NCBI GenBank assembly: GCA_026874595.1
Contig: CM049318.1
Location: 54,885,250-54,949,249, forward strand
Length of the DNA stretch: 64,000 nt
Origin: Sipunculus nudus
Lineage: Eukaryota > Annelida > Sipuncula > Golfingiida > Sipunculidae
Reading direction: 5' to 3'
Part shown: positions 12,501 through 23,800 of the stretch, piece by piece
Numbering within the stretch: position 1 is the stretch's first letter
Layout: each line of letters starts with the position of its first letter
The notes under the pieces: model-generated
The model's input: only the letters and a program-made list of their open reading frames with translations
What the model was told of the DNA's origin: nothing
Database searches by the model: none
Position numbers and translations under genes: made by a program

Positions 12501-15500
12501 TCATATGGACGTCTTCAAGTAATGCCAAGAAAGAGGCTTTTGATATGGATGACATCCAGCACTTTTATGGGTAATCTTTATGACCCTCAAATTTTATGCA
12601 TGTATTGGAAAATGTTTTGAGGCATAGTATGTAACAGTAAAATTGATGTTGTTATGAGGTTTCCATATGTTGTTTTAACAGAAATACCGTAAATCCTGAT
12701 ATAAACTTCAACACCATTTATTCTACCTTGGCCTGAAAACAGAAAAGCTTTAATTCATTATGATAAGATTTTAAAAAACCATGATTTACTGGTATATTTT
12801 AATGATATAACTAACTTGAAATTTTGACAGACAGCTTATGATTAAGACACAAGAGTGAAATGCAAGTACACAGAGTTTGGCATTGCAAGGTTGCGCTGTA
12901 TAAATATATTATGAATTATTACAGACAGGAACCCTACGCTGCCTCCAAGTACGCTACAGATATGCTCAGTGTCGCTTTGAATGATAAGCTCAACAAACAG
13001 GTGGGAAATCTAATCACGTGTATATCATCTATATACTACTAAAAATATCCTGTCTGTATGTTTGTCCTGGAACTTCTGAAAAAACGGGCCATGACAGTGG
13101 GCCAGTTTTGCTATCACTGTCAGTAAAATGCTCTAACTTACAGAATGCACACCAAGTTTTGTCCTTCCACTAGCACACAATTGAATTCCTGGAAGCATCA
13201 CATCACAGCTCGGTCACCCAAAATCACATCGCGCTCTGATTGCTGACCTTCACCTTTGCCTGTTACCACAAAGACAAATAATTGGGTTCCCTATCGACCA
13301 CTAAATGTCGCTACCTTGCAGACATGATATGCAGCAATATACCCTGCCACTGCAACAGGACCCAACAGGTCCCATTTTCTTATTGTATGTAATTCTCTGT
13401 ATGAATAACCAGTCTATTATGGCCCGCTATTTTTTCCTTTTTTTTTAAAACATCAACAATATGTAAAGAGTGTATATAACTACAAGGTGAAACTTCCCAA
13501 AGTTATTATGAATTTGTAAATGGGACATTTTTCATGTGGATGTACATAATTATTTATTATATGAAGCACAGTTAATTGTTATTCGTCACCATTTGCATTT
13601 CTCAAGATGCATTAATGGTATCTGTTCAGTGTTGCCAAGACATGGAGCACCCAGTATTTTCTCTCAGACATGTGTCATACATGGTCATTCAGATCAAAGT
13701 CCCATTATACTTTACTTTCTAATACTGGGGATAATTTAGACTAGGTAGTACCTATTTAAAAAAATCTAAAAACACAACAAGCCAATTAAATTGAAATGTA
13801 CACAACCTCATCATTTTGTTTAAGATAAATATGACATTTAAACAGACAAGTATAGGTAGATTAGATGACTGCGGTTATGGATGGTAAGGGCTGATGTCAT
13901 AGCCACCTCCTGTCCTAGTCCAAAAAAGACTATCAGCACGGCCCATCTCCTGTTTTTATCCTGCCCTGTTGTGGGCAGAGTCAAACATACAGTCTTGTGA
14001 TTGGCAGATAAGCCTGAGGGGCATCCCTTGATTGACAGGGGTATGCTCTTGCTGAAGTGACCTAAAAATCGAGGGAAGTTACAGCCTGATGTCAACAACA
14101 TATTCCTATCTTACAGCCCATAAGGCAAAGAATAAGAAGGTGGGGTTCTCAAGCCAGGCATGCAACAATTTCAACCCCCCACATAAATTGTTATTTTGAT
14201 TTTCAATAGAAACTTACCAATTTACAGCTCCAGCCACCCTGACATTTCTTTCGAGAAAATAAATAGTAAAATTTTGGTAAGATTTCCTTAATTATGTATT
14301 GCTTTTACCTGTTAAGCAAAACAATTCTGTCATTTTCATGATTTTCCTTGATCATATGACATTTTTCAAAACATACAAAAGAAGGTAAAAAAAAATCACC
14401 TTCGCGCAATGATTTCTGGAAAAAAGTGCCTGAGAACCCAACCATTTTTTTGCCTAATGTGAAAAGTTTATTGATACCATCATTTACTGTTGGCAGGGTA
14501 TTTACTCTCACACGACTTGTCCTGGGCTTGTTATGACCAATTTGACCTACGGGATACTTCCTCGCTGGTTCTGGACAGTGATTTTTCCAGTAATATGGTT
14601 GGTAAGTATTATATTGTTATTTAAGGGAGGGAGAGGGACAAATTAACAAAAAGACACATATTATCCTAAATTATTCTTTACTGTCATCTGCAATGAATTT
14701 TACAGCTCTGAATGTTTAATATGGAGGATTGCACATGCACATTTAATGATTTGAAATGTTATTTAATAATAAAACTGACCAGTGAAGTTGGTAGAATTCA
14801 TTTCATTCAGTGGTTCTGTGTCAGAAATGTTTCAGATTTCTTGGAGTTTGAGCGTGACCTTAAAATGAAAGTGCAATTGGGAAATCTAACTTTTTAATAT
14901 TGCATCCCCCCAAGGTCATGCATTGGTAGCCATATAAGTTCAATTTTCGTTCAGCATCAAGTTTATATCCTCACATATAAAAGGAGGTTGCCCTTGACAG
15001 CCCTTCCCACCCTCCATTTGACAGTCATGACATATCTGTAAACCAAGATACAGCAAAGTTTTGCAACATTGGAATAAACTGACATATTTCATTTTCTCAG
15101 TCCTTATAATGTGATTGCAGTTTTTTCCATAGAATTATTAATTTTGATTGTTTATTGTTTTCTTGAGAAATCTTGTTATCTTTATATGATTGGTTGAAAT
15201 ATTTTATATTAGTGAAGTTTTAACTTGTAATAAATTTTACATTTTCTGATTTTTTTCTGATTTGTTTTACTTAACATTTAATGGAAAAAGCAAAACTTTC
15301 TAAAATATTGTTAAAGGATGCATTCCTATTAAGAACAAAATGTGTTCCTTCCCTGACCTCTGTAGATTGGTTTTACTGTATTTTAAGTCCTCCACCTTAG
15401 GAGGGAGTAATTCTAAAATGGTCCACGTCCGTCCTGCCCCATTCTTTTACCACATATCTCTAAGACCCTTGCTGCATTCTTCACCAAATTTTCAGACTTA

Positions 15501-18500
15501 CTCAGTACATTGCTGACGTGATTATAACCTGCACCATCTGTACTTAATGAATTTCTGCACTCCAAAATGGTCTTTTTTTTCAATTTCCTTCAGACAAGTC
15601 AGTAAATAAGAACACTTAAGCCTTCAGATCATATGCAAGGATTCTTTGGAGCTATTGGAATTCAGTGAACACTATATTGAATAGAATTATTTGTCCCCTT
15701 CCATTGGAGGGAGGACAACTTAAATGATCCATGTCCATCCTTCCATCTGTTAGTTGGTCCATCAGTCCCACCCCTTCTTTTTTGTGATAGCTCTAAAACC
15801 TCTGCTTATTTCTTGACCTAATTTTACACAGTGACATGATGATGTTAGTCACATGATAAGCATTTTATTGTATCCTGCAGGTGGTGCCACCTGTGTTAGA
15901 CCTACATTCTCCAGCCACAGTTGTGTTTGGGTAATTCAGTAAATTAAACAGCTGAAGCCTCCAAATCATATACACATATTCCTTAGAGCAAGGGGCATTA
16001 AATGAATACTTATTGGAATAGGATTGTTTTTAAAATGATGGTTTAATATGTCTTTGAATATTGCTGATCAGCATATAAGGGGATGCTATGGTTTTGATAT
16101 GGTGTGTCACCATCTATGCGTCTGTTTAAGGTGAAATAAATCACACATATTTGAGGAATGCTGTAAGCTGTTGGCTTGAAATTTTGCACAGTCATAGATC
16201 GTGGATAAATTTATCGCATTCATAAGACAGAGGTCGCGCCACTGATAACAGTTTTGTGTGCCCCTCTTCTTGTTTAGTTGCATCCATTACACAAGACTCC
16301 ATTGGATCCTGAATTATCCTATATCAGCCTATCCCAAGGTATATCATGTCACAGGAAATACCACACATTTTATTTATGCATGGGGTGGGGGACTATTTGT
16401 GCCTCTGTGCTCTTGTTATTATGTAAACTGTGTGATGACACTTATATTTTAATCTGTTGCAGTTACGTTTGTTTACATCCAGTATGACCTATGACCCCAG
16501 CAATGGAGCTGAATGTCTCGTAAGTATAATCTTTACTGATCCATTGTTAGTATATACTGTCTTATTAAGTTAGATGTATATTTATAAAGTTGCCATATTT
16601 TCTTAACATAGCGCTTCCTTCACTTGCAAGTTTGATTTTTTCCCATTCTTATTTCTCCTGATATCAGCCACAGGTTATCAGTCCGAAATTTGTCGTAAAT
16701 TTTATGAATGAGTTAAAAGTAAAACAGTAGCATGTTATTCACATTTAAATATCTATCAGATGTAAGATAATAAATATGCGGCAGTGATTCTCTTGTGTAA
16801 CTGCCAATTATGATATATAACTCAGCACATTTATGTCAAATTTTCCAAATTTAGCATATTATCAATCATTATTTAACGTTTGAAGGTCAGTTTAGTTTAA
16901 TTCCAAATATAATAGCTGCATATTGCTGCAAGTTGACCCACAGGATAAATTACTACATATTTTGTTAGACAGCTGCTATAGCCACTCAGAAAATAATTTG
17001 AAATTATTCAGGGTTTATTGAACACTGTGGAAAAGGACCCCCTTAGGACAAACCTCATCATTTCTGACATTTCAAGACAAAAATGGGCAGTTTTAAGGTG
17101 TGGCCACAGAGTAGTTGCAGAACAGTTATATTATTGAAAACAGAGCAACAAAGATAATTTTTAGCTCAGCTGACTATAAGTCATCTGAGCTATAGTCGTG
17201 GTCCTTTGTCCGTCTTCCGTCCTTCCGTCTGTCCTTCCGTTAAACTGGCACGTTTTGAAACTGTAAGACCTAGGAATCCAAAATTCGGCATAATGTTAGA
17301 TGTCCCCAAGATCTCCTACCAAGCCAAAAACTGGGTCTTTGCCACTTCGTTCCTTTGAGAAATTAAGGAAAAACCTCAATTTTTTATTAAAAACCTATTT
17401 TCACACTTAAGGACTGCCTAATATCAAAACCACTCATCTGTTTTTCCTCATATTTACCATAAATATTCCTCTATATATTTTCTATGTACATGCCAGAAAT
17501 TAGGTCTGTATTATATAATTTGAAAAAGTTATGGGCCCAAACATAATGCATTTTTTTTTAAATCAGGAAAGATATTTGATCACTTAACATAAAACTTGTT
17601 AAAGCTAAGGACTTTTTTTTCCAGAAATATAACTTTAATTAACCAAAATTAAATTGTATACCCAAAATTAGATCAAAATCTTTTAAAATTTTTAAGATAT
17701 TAGCAAAAATAAAAAATTGTCCCTTAAATTTTGCCCAAATTTGACCATGGCACATTTTTTTCCTGTAACTGCTGTTGATTTATTTTCACAGCATGTTTTT
17801 GTTAGGATTTCATCTGTTACAACCAAAAATTTGAAACCAGTTGATCAATAACTGTAGATTTTATTCAAGTTTACAAGCACCATGTCACATATTGTGTACA
17901 TCAAGCTAGTGTTATGCAGTTTGCTAGAGCTCAGCTCCCCAGCTTCAGCTCTCAGTTCCTAAAATTTGGCATACAGTTATATGTCTCCAAAATCCCCTAC
18001 CATGCCAAGAATTTGGTCACTAGGACTTAATTCCTTTTATATATTAATGAAAAAATTCTTTTTCCATTAAAAACCCATTGTTACACAAGACTGCCTAATA
18101 TAAAAACCACTGATCTGACTTTAATCATATATAATATACATATTTTCTATACATTAACTATGCACATGCCATAAATGATGTCAGTATTGCGTAATTGTTT
18201 TAAGTTATGGGCCCAAACATAATGCACTTTGTAAAATATAAAGAAATATATTTACTCTCTTAACAAGCTGATTTGCTGCAGCTAGAGATTTTTTGTTAGG
18301 GATGTAACATTATTTAATCAAGATTCAATTGAATACCCAAAATTAGTTATGAATTTTTCAAATTTTATAAATTATTAGTATAAATATAAAATTAGTACCT
18401 TAAATTTTGCCCAACTTTGACCATGGCACGTTTGTTTCCTGTGAGCACTGTTGATATAATTTTCATATCATGCACACATAAGGATTTCAGCTTTTTAGTT

Positions 18501-20798
18501 AAGAAAGCTGAAAAAAATTGGCCAAAAGTTGTAGCTTTTATTAATGGTTTTATGAGACCATGTCAGACCCATTCTCTACTCAGCCCCTCTTCAGTCACCT
18601 GTATGTTGACCTTATTGACCTTTCAGCAAATTATGCACGCTTGAGGCGAGGCATACATTGGGGCAGCCAGGCAGCTTATGGCCAGCCACAGTTGATCCAG
18701 GTGTCCAACCCAATTTATCTAGTAGTTGATTTGACCAACAACATAAAAATAAACTATAAATTAATAAATTTTTATTGGTTTTTAATAACAAATCAAAGAA
18801 AAATTAATAGGAAAGGAATTGTTAGTTGTTGAGTAACAGGAAATTAACTTGCAGTTACTGATGATGTATGAAAATTGTATGGATGGATAGAATGTCAAGT
18901 ATTCCAAATAACACCATGCAGTCACCTATGGTATTTTTCAGTTCAATTTTAATGATAACAAAAATAAATCATATTATTCATTACTAATCATTAGGGGTCA
19001 TATGAAGGAAATTCATGATAGACAAAGATGCAGTTGATAATGTTAATCAAGATTCCTACTGTTTCTAGTGTGTAGATTGATGTGAAAGTAGTCCAAAGTG
19101 AATATATTACATTTATTTTTTTTAATATAAATAAAAGCCATAAACCTGGTACTTATGATCATTATTTAAATTTGTGAATTTTGTATATTCTGGATTCTCA
19201 ACATCATTGTTTGGCTAAAACTGAATAAATACCAGATATAGTGCAAATACTTTGCAAATGTATTTGTATACGCATATGAATCATTATAAAATTCATTGCA
19301 TAAGAATGGTAATTCAGGTAAAAATGAAAGTATTTGAATACCAGTGCAAATACTTTCAAAATGTATTCATGAATGCATTCATGAATATATTCTATAATAT
19401 TATTTCAGTAATCATTTCAGTTATATTTTATTTTAAAAATTCATATGATTCTCTTATTATTTTTAATAAAAATTATATTTGGCACAATATTTGTTATTAA
19501 ATTTTAATAAAAAGTTAAACTCTTATATTATATGTGCTGCTCATAAGTTATATGGCCAAGTCAAAATCTGTGTGACAATAGCACTCCATTTGTCAATAAA
19601 ATAAATGAAATCAAACCTTTTCCCTGACTCCAAAGATACCATCAAAATCATATATGAGCTAAACACCAACAACTCATAATACAGCTTTTATTTATTTCCA
19701 CACAAAACTAGCATGTGCCTCATTTCCAAATCGTATTTTTTTTATCATATAAAACAGCTGAGCGCTGTGACCCATGGGTCCCTTGTTTGATAAAGTGAGT
19801 GCATAAACTGAGTGTTCTGCTGAGCATTATGACCCCCAGGCCACTTGTTTCATGACCAATGTTTATTTATATTTTGATTATTTGTAACATGTTGACAGGT
19901 CTGGCTGTCCCAGCAGACCCCTGCCTTGCTTGATCCTCTGGATAAGTACCACAGCAGCGTGTCCATACTGGGCAGCCGTTATACCACCTGTCGGAAGGTC
20001 AGTTACATCTGTCAATATCTAAGATGCCTAAAATATATTAATCACAGTATAGTACTGGATTTAAATAATATTCATTATGTATCACAGCGTTTCATTATTG
20101 TCCCAAGTAAAATTAAATTAATCCTTGTATGTGCCAAGTTTCCTTTTGAAATATAATATATAAAATATACAAACATAAAATACAGTACTCCAACCTGAGG
20201 CTTGAATTACAGTGGAACCCCACAATTACGACCACCTTAGGGACTGACCAAAGTGCTCGTAATTTGGGGGTGGTCGTATTTGTGAGACTCTTAATTACCT
20301 GGATCATATATTTAGGACCAAGAGGAGTGGTCGTATTTGTGGGGTGGTCGCAATTGCGGGATGGTCGCAAGGCGGGGTTCCACTGTACAGTGGAACCTGT
20401 CTGAAAGACCACCTGGTTAATAAGATCACCTGTCTAATAAGACCACCTGTCTAATAAGACCACATTTGAGTAAACCACAAGCATCCACATTTGTTATAAC
20501 TGACCAGTATGATAAGACCACCTGTGAATTAAGACAAGTTAAAGCCAGTACCACAGGTGGTCTTATAACACAGGTTTCACTGATTTCAAATACAGTTTTT
20601 TTGTAGTTTTGTTCTGTTGTGTATGAACTTCTGTGATTTAGAGATCACTTAAATCAGTAAATGACATAGTTATAATGTGAAATAAATTATACAATTTTTC
20701 TTCCTCCACAGATGAAGATTCAGCTGGAGGAAGCCAGAGAACTCTATAACAAGTTTTGTCATTTACAAAACGAGCTGAAGGGAAGACTCAAAGTCTAG
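6506..20798 (+). CDS. HSD17B7: HSD17B7, 3-keto-steroid reductase / 17-beta-HSD type 7, complete 10-exon gene
   Basis: Exons: 6506-6543, 8823-9026, 10623-10715, 11892-12006, 12452-12570, 12925-13000, 14497-14601, 16463-16519, 19899-19997, 20712-20798. They total 993 nt, giving 330 residues plus TAG; all nine introns are GT-AG and phases agree. Seen: Rossmann motif TGGNTGIG (9-16), LACRN (about 35-39), VDVSN, LNAGIM (90-95), IWTSS with the catalytic Ser near 171-173, and YAASK with Tyr194 and Lys198. A hydrophobic stretch lies at about 233-256. Family knowledge: this ER-membrane SDR reduces the 3-keto group during sterol C4-demethylation (the ERG27 step) and can convert estrone to estradiol using NADPH. 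Human HSD17B7 is 341 residues, so this is near full length. Nothing is broken. The identification is strong because the whole chain, not only the SDR motifs, follows type 7. Confidence 0.95.
7860..7990 (-). repeat. Diverged relative of the tRNA-like LTR found at 63.2-63.6 kb
   Basis: GATTCGCACCC...GCACAAGCCTGCG...AAAGCAAGCTTCAC..GCAAGGC aligns by eye with GATTCGAACCC...GCACAAGTCCGGCG...AAAGCAAGCTTCA..GCGAGGC in the LTRs at 63214-63644, with a gap near the A box. Probably a degraded solo LTR or related tRNA-derived sequence in HSD17B7 intron 1. Ends not defined. Confidence 0.4.
8186..8500 (-). mobile_element. tRNA-derived SINE (copy 1)
   Basis: Read on the minus strand: a tRNA-like head (GTCAGGGGTAGAGCACAGG... 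and B-box-like GAGTTCAAATC) followed by a body with ACCAAGGATGAGTGC, TGTTATGACCCAG, ACACCAGGAT and GTAATGTAGTCCGAAA. The same block order appears at 61118-61403 on the plus strand, which establishes a family. Located in HSD17B7 intron 1. Confidence 0.75.
8823..9026 (+). CDS. HSD17B7: HSD17B7 exon 2 (cofactor-binding region)
   Basis: Acceptor CAACAG|G and donor GACAG|GTGAGC. It encodes GIGLALAERLL, then HLCLACRNRKRAEAAV, where the ACRN arginine is in the NADP-preference region, and the VDVSNVASVY segment. Residues 14-80 plus part of 81. Confidence 0.94.
9040..9490. repeat. Copy of the 'TTCGCGAATTTGAAACCCTC' repeat
   Basis: CGCGAATATGAAACCCTCGGGAA (about 9100) and AAAACCCTCGCAAAATGTTC (about 9415) bracket the block, suggesting an element with related ends. 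Similar text at 3845-3905, 48990-49045 and 60850-60920. In HSD17B7 intron 2. Confidence 0.4.
9500..10622. other. HSD17B7 intron 2, remainder
   Basis: AT-rich sequence. No gene or recognised repeat end. Confidence 0.4.
10623..10715 (+). CDS. HSD17B7: HSD17B7 exon 3 (NAG motif)
   Basis: Acceptor TTGAAG|G and donor TCTAA|GTGAGT. It encodes RLDYLYLNAGIMPG followed by NWGEFWDGLFS. The NAGIMP run and the following LFS are typical of type 7 enzymes and not of generic SDRs. Confidence 0.94.
10788..11496. mobile_element. PIF/Harbinger-type nonautonomous element
   Basis: Perfect 12-bp terminal inverted repeats GGCCCCTTTTCC / GGAAAAGGGGCC, flanked by TAA on both sides (10785-10787 and 11497-11499). 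The 3-bp TWA target duplication and GGCC start are typical of PIF/Harbinger. Subterminal TGAAAAAATCGCGC is also inverted. CpG-rich ends, a (TA)n core at about 11118-11160 and a duplicated right-end block. No transposase. Confidence 0.8.
11748..11790 (+). repeat. Terminal fragment of the GTCCGTC-type repeat
   Basis: CAGCTGAGCATTGTGACCCATGGGTCACTTGTG matches the 3' end text of the element at 17162-19786. Solo end fragment in HSD17B7 intron 3. Confidence 0.55.
11892..12006 (+). CDS. HSD17B7: HSD17B7 exon 4
   Basis: Acceptor CTTCAG|A, donor GTGATG|GTAAAA, ending in phase 0. It encodes a HMFKTGDRLLKQDDELTPEG segment and ATNVFGHFVM, the helix alpha-E region with the conserved TNVFGHF. Confidence 0.94.
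12452..12570 (+). CDS. HSD17B7: HSD17B7 exon 5 (catalytic Ser strand)
   Basis: Acceptor TTTGCAG|ATA, donor TATGG|GTAATC. It encodes IRELEDML and QIIWTSSSNAKKEAF, carrying the active-site serine, then the DDIQHFYG loop that leads to the catalytic Tyr. Confidence 0.94.
12925..13000 (+). CDS. HSD17B7: HSD17B7 exon 6 (YxxxK motif)
   Basis: Acceptor ATTACAG|A, donor AAACAG|GTGGGA. It encodes QEPYAASKYATDMLSVALN with Tyr194 and Lys198. A second AG four bases downstream (12927-12928) would break the frame, which fixes the acceptor. Confidence 0.95.
13001..14154. other. HSD17B7 intron 6, first part
   Basis: No gene. A GC-richer block at 13860-14100 has no motif I can name. The rest is AT-rich. Confidence 0.35.
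14155..14440 (+). repeat. Interspersed repeat, 'TTTTACCTGTTAAGCAAAAC' family
   Basis: Shares long blocks with 4020-4300: GAAACTTACCAATTT, CATTTCTTTC.AGA, GCTTTTACCTGTT.AGCAAAA, TTGATCATATGA, TGATTTCTG.AAAA. Noncoding, class unknown. Confidence 0.6.
14497..14601 (+). CDS. HSD17B7: HSD17B7 exon 7 (CPG loop and hydrophobic segment)
   Basis: Acceptor TTGGCAG|GGT, donor TGGTTG|GTAAGT. It encodes CPGLVMTNLTYGILPR and then the hydrophobic WFWTVIFPVIWL, the proposed membrane-associating segment in this family. Confidence 0.94.
15385..16262. repeat. Decayed ~310-bp repeat units in HSD17B7 intron 7
   Basis: 'GGAGGGAGTAATTCTAAAATGGTCCACGTCCGTCC' type text at about 15395 recurs as 'GGAGGGAGGACAACTTAAATGATCCATGTCCATCC' at about 15705, followed in both by similar text. 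A third, different fragment ends near 16262 in CCCCTCTTCTTGTTT, another repeat-end signature. Confidence 0.4.
16463..16519 (+). CDS. HSD17B7: HSD17B7 exon 8
   Basis: A 57-nt phase-0 exon with acceptor TGTTGCAG|TTA and donor GTCTC|GTAAGT. It encodes LRLFTSSMTYDPSNGAECL; the T-x-x-N-G-A/T-E-x-L pattern is conserved in type 7 enzymes. Confidence 0.92.
17162..19786 (+). mobile_element. 2.6-kb repeat element with internal duplication (class unknown)
   Basis: Starts AGCTCAGCTGACTATAAGTC and a CCGTCTTCCGTCC tract, followed by two tandem related bodies (17162-17860; 17945-18550), then unrelated AT-rich sequence. It ends CAGCTGAGCGCTGTGACCCATGGGTCCCTTGTT at 19755-19786. The start matches 1913 (minus) and the end matches 11748-11790. 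No open frame of note, so it is nonautonomous. A second, diverged end signature lies at 19818-19850. It fills most of HSD17B7 intron 8. Confidence 0.5.
19899..19997 (+). CDS. HSD17B7: HSD17B7 exon 9
   Basis: Acceptor GTTGACAG|GTC, donor CGGAAG|GTCAGT. It encodes VWLSQQTPALLDPLDKY followed by SVSILGSRYTT, matching the family's LxPLxKYxS C-terminal region. Confidence 0.93.
20210..20385. mobile_element. TA-flanked MITE, CAGTGGAACCCC family (copy 2)
   Basis: TA|CAGTGGAACCCCAC ... GGGGTTCCACTG|TA. Strong similarity to 2839-3012 including the GGTGGTCG repeats. In HSD17B7 intron 9. Confidence 0.8.
20388..20582. mobile_element. Second TA-flanked MITE type, abutting the first
   Basis: CAGTGGAACCTGTCTGAAAG ... 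CACAGGTTTCACTG. Interior made of repeated 'TAATAAGACCACCTGTC' units. The copy at 43584-43770 has the same ends and interior. It shares the TA at 20386-20387 with the neighbouring MITE. Confidence 0.75.
20712..20798 (+). CDS. HSD17B7: HSD17B7 exon 10 (C-terminus, stop)
   Basis: Acceptor CCTCCACAG|ATG, stop TAG at 20796-20798. It encodes the C-terminal helix with ARELYNKFCHLQNEL. Confidence 0.93.
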   Translation: MKIQLEEARELYNKFCHLQNELKGRLKV

Positions 20799-20892
20799 TC
20801 AGGACCAGTGTCTTCCACAACCGTTAAACTATCGCCACAAGTCTTTCAATTTATTACAATTTTACATGTATATTACATTAGATTATTTATGA

Positions 20893-20898
20893 AATAAA
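20893..20898 (+). terminator. Likely poly(A) signal of HSD17B7
   Basis: AATAAA 95 bases after the stop codon, the first canonical hexamer downstream. The cleavage site is not visible from sequence alone. Confidence 0.6.
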
Positions 20899-23800
20899 TA
20901 ATACATTTTAGGGAATGCTTAGACTTTGAGCATTTCAGGTAGTCTGTTGACATATATTGTTTTGTGATTTAGCAAATGTTGATACATTTTTATCATGTAG
21001 CATGTTGATAAATTCAAGGTGTTTACAAAATGTTAGAAATGTACCATATCAAATGGTACAATTTGCTATCTTAGATATATGGGTTTGTCTCATAACACGA
21101 TCATCACAGTTATGTTTTTTTATTTTGAAACCTTGCTTATTATCAGCTTAATTAGTACCAAAACCGGTCACTAGGTGATGATTCAATAGGTACACACAAT
21201 ATTGGTGAAATAGTTCTTACAACAGTAGATGGCAGGACCTGACTGATATCTTAAACTTTCAAAATAAATTATCTTGTTAAAGCTGCTGAAATGATAAATT
21301 GTATTATCTGAAGATGTTTTTGTAACAACAGACCCTGATGTGTAAACTAGGATATTTCAGAATGTATATTAGGCCGGTTAAAGAACGTAATTCATTTTCA
21401 AGCACTGTATGTTTCATGTTAATAAAAACAAGGGACCAAATTGATACAAACACTTCATCACTTCTGTGTAATATTTATTGTTATCATTGCTGTTATGGAG
21501 TGATTGAAGAATATATGCAGACTTATTTCAGCAAGCAACAGATATGCTTAGAGCCACAATGATTGAATGTGGATGATATGTCATTTCTGGAACAAGAGTT
21601 GTATGTCAGTCAAATTATCTACCAACCTACCTACCCATTTTGCACCTAAGGTGCACTTTATAAGGCCATACCTCATCTTCAAAAATCCTCCATGACCCTG
21701 GCATCTTTCCATTGAGATTGTATAAAATGTGCACGCCCAAATAAGTGCTCGTTGCTGAGATGACAGTACTAACCCTAACCCTTGAAAGATGACAGTTTGT
21801 CACAAAGATATAAGTGGATGCCCTTAAACATGCCTATAATGCTAGGTAGACGCAAGGGACATGGGAGGTTTTCCCAGCCAAATTATTCATGCATGTTATG
21901 TGTTGATGTGGCTGTCTCAATGAAGTTGTTTCACACCCTGGGTCTTGCCTTTCTTTTTTAATGTCCTGCATGTTGCTCTGTAGGATTTCTCCTTCGGATC
22001 AAATACAACCACACAATATTTAAAAATTTACGTCCACCAAAATGACCAAAAACACTGTCAGAAATGTGAATAGTTGTTTTACTATGCCAAAGGTTGATAT
22101 ACTACCAGTCCCTTGGAAGCGAATACTTTTGAATACAGAGTATTGCTGGCTACTAGCTTTGCCACTGCTTAACTATCTCCGTCTCCTTTACACGCCTGGA
22201 CCCCAACTGCCCTCCCCTCGGCTCCCTACCCTGTTTATTGGATCCCTCTCCGGAAGAGCCCATTTTCTATATAGGGGTGTATTCTTACGGGCAGGTGGGA
22301 TATCTTACAGCCTTACATCTCCCTTAAAATGTCCCCTCCTGGTGTCAACGTTAATGCTGTTCTTATATATTTTTATTTTTCCTTGAAAGTTCCTTGAAAT
22401 TTCCGTATCCTTGGTCTGATTGTTTCAATAGCTCTATTTTTGTGACGGTATATTGTCTTAGACCTATGGATTCTTAAGTACGCTACTAAAACATCTTTGG
22501 AAAATGCGTATGGTTATGTGCACATCTTTCATCATCTGTTTCTGTACCATACTCTGAAGTAAAGACACTTGTCTTGACACGCATGTCTTCCCCTTTAGCA
22601 AAGATCCCTTATGTGCGGTATGCGAACAAAACCTCTTTTGTCTTAATAAATAAGGTGAGATTCCCTATGCGCGGACCCGGTATGTGGAACGCGTATTCGA
22701 CAAACCGGTTCCGCGTGGTATCCAGGAGCAACACAGAGGAAACATATATGTTGTCTTGCCGGTACATATGAAATCTCTCAACACGCATTCCGTACATAAG
22801 TAATCTTAGCTTTAATCTTTTGTGTCATCTAGATAACTTACCAGGAATTTATTGATTTCGTGAAACTCGCCATAAATATTTACCAATTAAGTTTCTCAAA
22901 ATTGATAATCTACCCGGAGTTGATTCTCGGCAAAATCCACGCATATTTAATAAGGTGTGAGGTCATCAGGCTTCTAAGGGATGTTGCCAAGATAACTTTA
23001 AGCAGGAATATGACGAATTTTGATGAATCAATATAGTATTTTGCCTGGCTACGACTTTCTGCAAAACCTATATTTATAATTAGGAATCTATTGGATTATC
23101 TTGTTATTCATTTGTCCTGTACCATGACTGAGACGGGCCCCGACTCCGTCATGCACGATCCATAGGGAAAGAATCTGCAGCGCGACCCCCAACCATACTA
23201 CAGGGTCGCGCATAATGAATGGAAGAACCCAAAAATTCTGAACCCGTCATACTGGATAATTAACTGCGATTGAAAGACCAAATGGTATATGAAATTTTGG
23301 TAGCTAAATATCATCTTCATTTAACGCAGTATTAATGATAATTAACCAGAATATCAGACATGTCTAGCGTTTTATCTTGTCACTTATAGTGCTAACTCTC
23401 CATACACGGGTCCTTTATGTGTACAGTGATGAAGGATACAAGAAAGTTTCGAAGCAACACCCAAATAATGTGTTTTATTATATTTATTAAACCCATATTT
23501 GACCTTTTTTGTATTATTTGCACTAGATAACACTTGGTTTCGATTATTCCGCTCCTAGTTTGGACGGGCGCCTGCAGATACATTACTGGTTCACTAGTCC
23601 ACGACGTTGTATGGATGAAACATGTGTAAGGAATGTCAACTCGTGACCACGACAAGTTATTCACTATAAATATTTACGAATTAAGTTTCTCAAAATCCGT
23701 GCATATTCATGAGTTTCGAGGTCACCAGACTTTTTTGTGGTATTGCTGCGACAACTAGGAATTAGATGGACTGATGAAGTTCAGTATACATGTTTAACCG

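Noticed and set aside
22042-22386. 114-codon plus frame between the two genes
   Set aside because: No motif and no splice or poly(A) context.
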